In this document: piece after piece, positions 1-5,722 of the stretch | Numbering within the stretch: the first letter of the stretch is position 1 | Layout of the letters: each line of letters begins with the position of its first letter | Assembly (NCBI GenBank): GCA_009702305.1 | Contig: WLIH01000145.1 | Span: 1-6,846 of the forward strand | Direction: 5' to 3' | DNA length: 6,846 bases | Origin: Actinomycetota bacterium | GTDB lineage: Bacteria; Actinomycetota; Actinomycetes; Propionibacteriales; Nocardioidaceae | Notes under the pieces: generated by a model | Seen by the model: the letters and a program-made list of their open reading frames with translations, nothing else | Database searches by the model: none | Told to the model about the DNA's origin: nothing | Position numbers and translations under genes: made by a program

Positions 1-2978
1 CGGCCGGTGACGACGGGGAGGACGGCAGTGGTGGTCGTGTCCGCGGACCGGGCGGCCCGGGGGCTCGCGCCGGAACGCTCGATGGCGGTGACACTGCCGC
101 CGAGGTAGGCCTCGACGACGGCGGGGTCGTGGCGCACCTGGTCCGGAGTGCCGACCGCGATCACCTCGCCGTCGGCCATGCACACGACCCGGTCGGAGAG
201 GCTCATGATCATCGGGATGTCGTGCTCGATGATCACCAGCGTCAGCCCGAGCTCGTCCTTGAGCTTGACGATGAGCCGGGCCAGGGCCTCGCTCTCCTTC
301 TGCGCCACCCCCGAGCTCGGCTCGTCGAGCAGCAGCATCGTCGGCTCCAGCGCCACCAGGCAGGCGATCTCGGTGATGCGGCGGGTGCCGGTGGAGAGCT
401 CCTGGATCTGGCTGGAGCGGTAGCGCGCCAGACCCATCCAGTCGAGGATCGCCTCCGCCCGCTCGCGCTTGCGGCGCTCGGGGCCGGGCAGCGCCAGCAG
501 CGACGCGGTCAGGCTCGTGGGGTAGACCCGCTCCAGGGCGAGCTCGACGCACTCGAGCACGGTCAAGGTGGAGAACAGCCCGGCGTCCTGGAAGGAGCGG
601 ATCAGACCGCGGCGTCCGCGGGCCTCCGGTGAGAGCCGGGTGACGTCGTGGCCATCGAAGACGACCCGTCCCTCGTCCGGCGTGGTGAAACCGGCCACCA
701 GCTCGAAGGTCGTGGTCTTACCGGCGCCGTTGGGCCCGATCAGGCCGAGGATCTCCCCGCTGCGGACCTCGAGGTCGACGCCTCGCACCGCGCGGACGCC
801 GCCGAAGGACTTGCGCAGGCCGGTGACCGTCAGGAGAGGGCGGGAGCCCGTCACGACCGGCGGCGGCGTCAGCCGCTCGGGGAGGTGCCCGCTGCCACGG
901 CTGCCGTTCTCGCTGAAGCCGAGCTCGGCACTGAAGGCTGCCTCGACGTCGACACCGGCCCGTCTGGCCAGGTGGGTGGCGAGCCGGTCGCGCACGGGGA
1001 CGACGAGGCCACCGAGCCCGCGCGGGAGGTACAGGATGATCAGCAGCTGCCCGAGCGAGCTCGCCGCCAGGCCGGCGCTGTCCAGGGGCAGGAACGTGAC
1101 TCCCATGACGACGAAGGCACCGAGCAGCGGTCCGGCGAGCAGGCCCAGCCCACCGATCACGGTGAGCACGACCGCGTTGATGCTCAGCGAGGTCGAGAAG
1201 GCAGCAGAGTTCAGGCTGTTGAGCGAGTGGCCGAACATCGCACCCGCGAGACCGGCGATGAAGCCGGCGATCGCCAGGCCCTGCAGCTTGACCGCCGTCG
1301 CCGGCACCGTGAAGGCGCGCGCTGCGTCCTCGTTGTCGCGCACCGCTACGAACCGGCGCCCGAGGCCGCCGCTGCGCACATTGCGGGCCAGCAGCAGCGC
1401 GACGAGCAGCACCGCGACCGCGACGAAGTAGTAGGAGTGGCCGGTCTCGAGAGCCCGACCGAAAACCTTGGGCTTGCCGGGGTCCGGCGACGTGCCGAGC
1501 AGTGCGTCGCGCGAGAGGAGGTAGGACGGCATCACGATGGCGAACGCGAGGGTCGACACCGTGAGCAGCAGGCCCTTGACCCTGACCGCGGGCAGCCCGA
1601 TCAGCACACTCACGACGGCCGCTGCCGCGCCGGCGTACGCGAAGGAGAGGAAGAAGTTCCCGCTGTGCATCGACACCTGGTACGACACGACGGCACCGAC
1701 GCCGGCGAGAGCGAACTGGCCCAGCGAGAGCTGACCGCACAGACCGGTCACGATGCCGACGGACAGACCAACGATGACGACGGCGATGACCCCGGTCAGC
1801 TGCGTGGACAGGGCGTTGGAGGCAACCAGCGGGACGCACAGGAGGGCTGCGAAGAACGCCGCTGTCAGACCTGGCGCCATCCAGCGCACCGCAGGCACCG
1901 CGCGGATCGACGCCGGCAGCGGCCGGATCCCCGACACCGCAGCCCACGAGCCCTTCTCCTCCATGCGGCCGGTGACGTTGTTGCGCTGCAGGAGCAGCCC
2001 GAGCAGGATGATGACGAAGAAGATCATCTGCACCAGGCCGGCGTCGTTGTAGTTCCACAGCAGCAGCTGCTCGACCACGCCCAGGACGATGCCCCAGGCC
2101 ATCGCCAGGGGGAGTGATTGCATCCGGGCCAGCACCGCGCCCGTGAGCGCGACCAGGAGCAGGCCCGGGCCGAAGGAGTCGGCCGACTGGGTGATCCGGG
2201 TCGGGCCGGTGAGGATGGCGGAGAAGCCCGCGAGGGTGCCGGCGAGCGCCCACACCAGCATGCTCATCCGTGAGGCGAAGACCCCGGTCATCTGGGCGGC
2301 GTCCGGGTTGGCGGCCGCGGCCCGGACTGCGAGGCCGTACCGGCTGCGCTTGAGGAAGACGCCGACGGCGAGGACGGCCAGCGGGGCGAAGACGAGCATC
2401 GCGAAGTACGACGGCGTCACTAGCAGCGCGCCCACCGAGAACTGCGGCAGGAAGTCCGGCGACGGGTAGCCGCCGATGGTCCCGAGGTTGTTGATCGCGA
2501 AGGCGAAGAGCACGAGGAACTGACCGACGCCGATCGTCGCGACGATGCTCATGATCGGCGGGGCCGACCGGAGCCGCCGGATCACGGCAGCCTCGGTGAG
2601 CGCAGCGGCTCCCGCGGACAGCGCGAGGGCGAGCGGGAGCGCCAGCAGGTAAGGCACGGAGTACCGCTGGACGAGCATCGCGAAGATGGCCGCCCCGAAG
2701 GCACCGATCTGGCCGTGCGCGAAGTTGATGATCCGGTTGCTGCGGTAGACGAGCACCAGGCCCACCGACAGCAGGCCGTAGGTCAGGCCGACGACGGAGC
2801 CCTGCACGATGACAGCCAGCGGCGACTCCCACTGCCGGCCTTCGGCCACCTCGAGGAGCGGCAGCAGCACCTGCAGCAGGAAGACGGCTCCCACCAGGCC
2901 GGCACCCAGGGTGGCCAGGCCGCGCGCACTGACCGCGTCGCGGGTGCCGCGAAGCGTCGCGGAGACGATGGTGCTCAT
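1..2978 (-). CDS. LivH-LivM-LivG fusion: ABC importer permease/permease/ATPase (3' end outside window)
   Basis: This is a membrane protein combining both channel subunits and one ATPase of a branched-chain-amino-acid-type ABC importer. My codon-by-codon translation finds no stop over 992 codons, and the frame is still open at the window edge. Residues ~20-40 form an extra N-terminal hydrophobic helix. The LivH domain runs to ~333, with the hallmark NFAHGQIGA at 85-93. A linker (~334-366) leads to the LivM domain (~367-660), with CGQLSLGQFALAGVGA from 414. A polar linker (~661-713) leads to a LivG ATPase (~714-962): Walker A GPNGAGKTT 748-756, Q-loop Gln797, signature LSTGT 861-865 (unusual; usually LSxGQ), Walker B LLLDEP 882-887 with catalytic Glu886, and switch His919. 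A Thr/Ala-rich tail follows AYLGGS (957-962) and leaves the window. The ATG overlaps the upstream stop as ATGA and has a G-rich ribosome site 8 bases before it. E. coli encodes these as three separate proteins. LivM-LivG fusions are known in actinobacteria. The substrate is unknown. Confidence 0.93.
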   Translation of the reverse strand, partial: MSTIVSATLRGTRDAVSARGLATLGAGLVGAVFLLQVLLPLLEVAEGRQWESPLAVIVQGSVVGLTYGLLSVGLVLVYRSNRIINFAHGQIGAFGAAIFAMLVQRYSVPYLLALPLALALSAGAAALTEAAVIRRLRSAPPIMSIVATIGVGQFLVLFAFAINNLGTIGGYPSPDFLPQFSVGALLVTPSYFAMLVFAPLAVLAVGVFLKRSRYGLAVRAAAANPDAAQMTGVFASRMSMLVWALAGTLAGFSAILTGPTRITQSADSFGPGLLLVALTGAVLARMQSLPLAMAWGIVLGVVEQLLLWNYNDAGLVQMIFFVIILLGLLLQRNNVTGRMEEKGSWAAVSGIRPLPASIRAVPAVRWMAPGLTAAFFAALLCVPLVASNALSTQLTGVIAVVIVGLSVGIVTGLCGQLSLGQFALAGVGAVVSYQVSMHSGNFFLSFAYAGAAAAVVSVLIGLPAVRVKGLLLTVSTLAFAIVMPSYLLSRDALLGTSPDPGKPKVFGRALETGHSYYFVAVAVLLVALLLARNVRSGGLGRRFVAVRDNEDAARAFTVPATAVKLQGLAIAGFIAGLAGAMFGHSLNSLNSAAFSTSLSINAVVLTVIGGLGLLAGPLLGAFVVMGVTFLPLDSAGLAASSLGQLLIILYLPRGLGGLVVPVRDRLATHLARRAGVDVEAAFSAELGFSENGSRGSGHLPERLTPPPVVTGSRPLLTVTGLRKSFGGVRAVRGVDLEVRSGEILGLIGPNGAGKTTTFELVAGFTTPDEGRVVFDGHDVTRLSPEARGRRGLIRSFQDAGLFSTLTVLECVELALERVYPTSLTASLLALPGPERRKRERAEAILDWMGLARYRSSQIQELSTGTRRITEIACLVALEPTMLLLDEPSSGVAQKESEALARLIVKLKDELGLTLVIIEHDIPMIMSLSDRVVCMADGEVIAVGTPDQVRHDPAVVEAYLGGSVTAIERSGASPRAARSADTTTTAVLPVVTG
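2975..2978 (-). other. ATGA stop/start overlap, MFS-LivF to LivH-LivM-LivG
   Basis: TGA of the MFS-LivF gene (2977-2975) and ATG of the next gene (2978-2976) share bases. This arrangement usually gives translational coupling by re-initiation and would help keep the two halves of the transporter in balanced amounts. The downstream gene lies in the -1 frame relative to the upstream gene. Confidence 0.95.
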
Positions 2979-5185
2979 GTGGGGGTCCCCCCTGCCTGGT
3001 CTGCCCCGTCGAGGAAGACCGCGCGCAGCAGGTCGCCGCGCTCGAGCAGCTCGGCCGAGGGTCCGTCGAAGCGCATCTGGCCCTTCTCCATGAAGTAGGC
3101 ATGGTCGACGAGCGAGAGCGCGATGTTGACGCTCTGCTCGACGAGGACGACGGCGCTGCCCTCAGCGTTGATGCGGCGCACCATGTCGAGGAGCTGTCCG
3201 ACGATGATCGGTGCCAGACCCAGCGACAGCTCGTCGATGAGCAGCAGTCGCGGCTTGAGCATGAGTGCCCGCGAGAGCCCGAGCATCTGCTGCTCGCCGC
3301 CCGACAACGTCGCGGCGGAGGAGTCGCGCCGCTCGTGGAGACGAGGGAACGCTTCGAAGCAGTCGTCGATGAGGCTGTCGATCCGCTTGCGGTCCCGGCC
3401 CAGGGTGTAGCCGAAGGTCCGGAGGTTCTCGGAGACGGTGAGCGGGCCGAAGACGGCGCGACCTCCGGGGATCTGGGTGATGCCCAACGGCACCCGCCTC
3501 GGCGGGTCGAGGTAGGTGATGTCCTGACCGCGGAAGCGCACGGTGCCCGCCGAGGGGAGCCCGAGCCCGCTGATCACCTTGAGCAGCGTCGACTTGCCGG
3601 CGCCGTTGGTGCCCAGCAGCGCCACCATCTCGCCCTCGTCGACGGTGAAGTCGACATCGAAGAGCACCTGCAGCTGACCGTAGGAGAAGTCGATGCCCTT
3701 GGTCGCGAGCATGGGCAGACGGCCGCCGCTCTCGTGCAGGATCCGCACGTCCTCGGACTCGAGGACGACGTCGATCATCGTGTCGATGTCCCGGTTGACG
3801 AGCTTGGCGGCGCTGGCGACGAGCAGGCCGGCCACCACGGCCGGGATCATCAGAGCGGCGATGGCCACGGACAGACCGAAGCGACGGTCGAGCCCGCCCA
3901 GGAAGAGCACGCCGAGGATGGCACCGGACGCGGTGAACATGCCCACGATGGCGGAGACGTGCGGACGGAAGCGCGCCTCGACCACGGCCAGGAGCACCAG
4001 CGTCAGTCCGGTGCCGGCCACGGTCAGCACTCCCTGGCCCAGCGCGAAGCCTGCGCACATCAGCCAGAAGGTGGGCACCAGGGCGGCCACGGCGAAGCAG
4101 GCGACCGCAGCGATCAGGCCGTAGCCGGCGAATCGGGTGACCCACGCCGGGTCGGCGCGGAAGCGGCGCTCGGCGAAGGAGGCGAACACGAGCAGGCACA
4201 GGACGCTGGAGACCGCCGTGCCCGCGAAGAAGAAGCCGCGCTCACCGGCGTCGAGCTCCCACCGGACGTCGAGGAAGGCCGAGAGGTAGGTGCCGAAGGG
4301 GACCAGCAGGATGCCCAGGACCAGCGAGCCCGTCGCCATCCGCCGGATCGTCGGCACCAGCAGGACTCGGCGCAGGATCTCCCAGAACGTCAGGTCCGCA
4401 TCGGTGGGCAGCTCGTCGATCGAGGTGCCCGGCGCGACAGCGGCGCGCTCGAGCTGACGGAGCTTGTCGGTGTCGAACGTACCGGGCCCCGGGTCCTTGA
4501 GGAAGATCGCGGTCAGCGAGACCGCGGTCGAGATGACGCCGAGGACGAGAAAGACCCCGCGCCAGGTGAGGCCGAGCGGTCCGGCGAGCACGCCGACCAG
4601 GAGGGGCGAGCCCACCAGGCCGACCGTTTTGATCGCGTTGTAGCCGGCCAGCACCCGCGCTCGCGCCTGAGGGGGGTAGGAGTCGACGAGCAGGGGCGTG
4701 TGCAGCGTTGCCACCGAGCCCGACGACAGGCCGTCGAGGACGAGCACCAGTAGCAGCGTCAGCACGCCGCTGACGAAGCCGGTGCTGAGCGTGACCAGGG
4801 ACCAGGCGATGCCGGTGGCGATGCACAGGATGGCGCGACGACCCCGGGTCTGCGCCAGGGCCGCCATCGGCAGCGGGGCGAAGACACTCGCCATGAACGC
4901 CACCGTGCGCACCGCGGTGATCGCGGAGAGGCTCAAGGCCAGCGCGCGGCTCATGTCGGGCACGAGGATCGTGAACGCCTCGCCTTGGAACTGGTCCACG
5001 ACTCCGAGCAGGCCGAGCGCGACGATCGGGTAGTAGCCGAGCCCGTACTCCTTGAGGAACGGACGCAGAGGCGGCGAGTCGGTGTCGCCGGAGATCCCGA
5101 GGGTCTCGCGGGCCTGTGCCCGGCGGTCGTCGACAGCTGACTCCACCTCGGCGACCGGTGCGGGCGGATCGAGCAGGCTGGTCAT
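2975..5185 (-). CDS. MFS-type transporter domain fused to LivF-type ABC ATPase
   Basis: This 736-residue fusion has a cytosolic polar N-terminus (1-50), about twelve hydrophobic helices (~52-460) and a LivF-like ATPase (~492-733). The membrane part reads as major facilitator superfamily. It has a TM1 segment ending ILVPDMSRAL (73-82), a degenerate motif-A-like loop AQTRGRRAIL (111-120) between helices 2 and 3, and a long central loop (~229-278) between six-helix halves. An even helix count puts the ATPase in the cytoplasm. ATPase motifs are Walker A GTNGAGKST 525-533, PGGR 573-576 where E. coli LivF has PEGR, FPRLHERR shortly before signature LSGGEQQ 627-633, Walker B LLLIDE 647-652, DELSLGLAP, and VEQS with Gln684 in the switch position, as is usual in LivF. 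The ATG has a good GGAGGG site and overlaps the lipoprotein stop by ATGA. The gene ends in an ATGA overlap with the LivH-LivM-LivG gene, which supplies the partner ATPase. The MFS domain could transport on its own, regulate the importer or only anchor LivF; the sequence does not decide. Confidence 0.93.
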   Translation of the reverse strand: MTSLLDPPAPVAEVESAVDDRRAQARETLGISGDTDSPPLRPFLKEYGLGYYPIVALGLLGVVDQFQGEAFTILVPDMSRALALSLSAITAVRTVAFMASVFAPLPMAALAQTRGRRAILCIATGIAWSLVTLSTGFVSGVLTLLLVLVLDGLSSGSVATLHTPLLVDSYPPQARARVLAGYNAIKTVGLVGSPLLVGVLAGPLGLTWRGVFLVLGVISTAVSLTAIFLKDPGPGTFDTDKLRQLERAAVAPGTSIDELPTDADLTFWEILRRVLLVPTIRRMATGSLVLGILLVPFGTYLSAFLDVRWELDAGERGFFFAGTAVSSVLCLLVFASFAERRFRADPAWVTRFAGYGLIAAVACFAVAALVPTFWLMCAGFALGQGVLTVAGTGLTLVLLAVVEARFRPHVSAIVGMFTASGAILGVLFLGGLDRRFGLSVAIAALMIPAVVAGLLVASAAKLVNRDIDTMIDVVLESEDVRILHESGGRLPMLATKGIDFSYGQLQVLFDVDFTVDEGEMVALLGTNGAGKSTLLKVISGLGLPSAGTVRFRGQDITYLDPPRRVPLGITQIPGGRAVFGPLTVSENLRTFGYTLGRDRKRIDSLIDDCFEAFPRLHERRDSSAATLSGGEQQMLGLSRALMLKPRLLLIDELSLGLAPIIVGQLLDMVRRINAEGSAVVLVEQSVNIALSLVDHAYFMEKGQMRFDGPSAELLERGDLLRAVFLDGADQAGGTPT
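2987..2993 (-). promoter_or_regulatory. Ribosome binding site with G6 run for LivH-LivM-LivG
   Basis: The minus strand reads AGGGGGG, then eight bases (ACCCCCAC), then ATG. The G-rich stretch is a plausible Shine-Dalgarno inside the last codons of the MFS-LivF gene. It is followed directly by a C5 run, so a short G4/C4 hairpin with a 3-4 base loop could mask it until ribosomes translating the upstream gene open it. The ribosome-site call is from spacing and sequence; the masking is inference. Confidence 0.6.
5182..5185 (-). other. ATGA stop/start overlap, lipoprotein to MFS-LivF
   Basis: TGA of the lipoprotein gene (5184-5182) overlaps ATG of the MFS-LivF gene (5185-5183). With the identical junction downstream, it indicates that lipoprotein, MFS-LivF and LivH-LivM-LivG are translated as one coupled block. 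Confidence 0.95.
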
Positions 5186-5706
5186 GAATCACCCTCCGTG
5201 GTGAAGGTGCGGTACCACGAGCTCTCGCCGATCCGGCTGCCACTGCCGTCGAGCAGCACGATGGTGATGGTGTGCAGGTCCGGGCCGCCGGCACCCTGCA
5301 GGGGCAAGAACCGCACCCGCACCTTGCTCTTGGTGGTGACGTAGATGTTCTCGCGGGCGAGCGTGGCGGCGTCCGGACAGCGCGCGTCGCTGGCGCACGC
5401 CGGGTCGTCGTCGAAGAGCGAGCGCAGGTCGCTGCCCGCCTTCATCGGCGGGCGGTCCACGAAGACGGCGTAGGCGCCGGAGTCCTCCGACCTGCTGCCG
5501 TCGAGGCCGGCCGGGTCGAAGTCCTCCATCTCCCAGCTGATGCGGAACGGCGCGGTGACGGTGCTCTGCGAGGCGGGCTCGAGGATCGTCATCCGGTCGT
5601 CCACCCGGAACTGGTAGTCGGAGGGCCGGCAGCCGGCCATCGACACGACGAGCGCTCCGAGGAGCACCACTGCGGCCAGCGCCCGCGAGCGCAGGAACGT
5701 GGGCAT
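5182..5706 (-). CDS. Small secreted lipoprotein of unknown function
   Basis: This 174-residue protein has an N-terminal lipoprotein signal: Arg6 and Arg8, a hydrophobic core at ~9-24, and a lipobox-like SMAGC giving a lipidated Cys26. The mature part (~148 residues) should sit on the outer face of the cytoplasmic membrane. It alternates short hydrophobic strands (TILEPASQSTVTAPFRISWE at 40-59, AVFVD, KVRVRFLPL, HTITIVLLD), which suggests a beta-sandwich or Ig-like fold; this is inference. Cys104 and Cys110 are the only cysteines in the mature part besides the lipidated one and could form a disulfide. I do not recognise the family. ATG at 5706 is the first usable start after the binding-protein stop, 7 bases away, with no Shine-Dalgarno. 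The stop overlaps the next start by ATGA. Its place between the binding protein and the membrane subunits suggests an accessory role, such as docking or stabilising the binding protein. A second binding protein is unlikely at this size. Confidence 0.88.
   Translation of the reverse strand: MPTFLRSRALAAVVLLGALVVSMAGCRPSDYQFRVDDRMTILEPASQSTVTAPFRISWEMEDFDPAGLDGSRSEDSGAYAVFVDRPPMKAGSDLRSLFDDDPACASDARCPDAATLARENIYVTTKSKVRVRFLPLQGAGGPDLHTITIVLLDGSGSRIGESSWYRTFTTEGDS
5192..5197 (-). promoter_or_regulatory. Shine-Dalgarno site for MFS-LivF
   Basis: GGAGGG lies six bases (TGATTC) before the ATG at 5185. It is the best ribosome site in the window and fixes the start of the fusion gene. It sits within the 3' end of the lipoprotein coding region. 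Confidence 0.8.
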
Positions 5707-5722
5707 CGGCCGGTCAGCCGAT
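5705..5722. repeat. Inverted repeat spanning the binding-protein stop and lipoprotein start
   Basis: A perfect 6-base inverted repeat, ATCGGC and GCCGAT, is separated by 6 bases. One arm includes the first two bases of the lipoprotein ATG on the transcribed strand; the loop holds the TGA of the binding-protein gene. In mRNA it could form a small hairpin over the start codon, where no Shine-Dalgarno is visible. It is too short, and lacks a U tract, to be called a terminator. It could be chance in GC-rich DNA. Confidence 0.4.

Noticed and set aside
2059..2075. Self-complementary AGCAGCTGCT and other CAG/CTG repeats
   Set aside because: These come from runs of Leu and Gln codons in membrane domains. 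No regular spacing or repeat array is present.
648..2117. A 489-residue plus-strand open frame antisense to LivM/LivG
   Set aside because: It has the same low-complexity charged composition typical of antisense shadows, with no domain.
718..3102. A 794-residue minus-strand open frame overlapping the LivH-LivM-LivG gene
   Set aside because: It is Arg/Ala/Pro-rich with no recognisable domains. The frame shifted by one base contains all the LivH, LivM and LivG motifs, so this is a GC-rich shadow.
3101..4753. A 550-residue plus-strand open frame antisense to MFS-LivF
   Set aside because: Its composition is dominated by Glu, Gln, His, Arg and Asp, as expected from reading the complement of GC-rich membrane-protein codons. 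It has no motif, and the opposite strand is clearly coding.
5705..5722. The inverted repeat as a transcription terminator
   Set aside because: The stem is only 6 bp with no U tract, and tightly coupled genes continue downstream.
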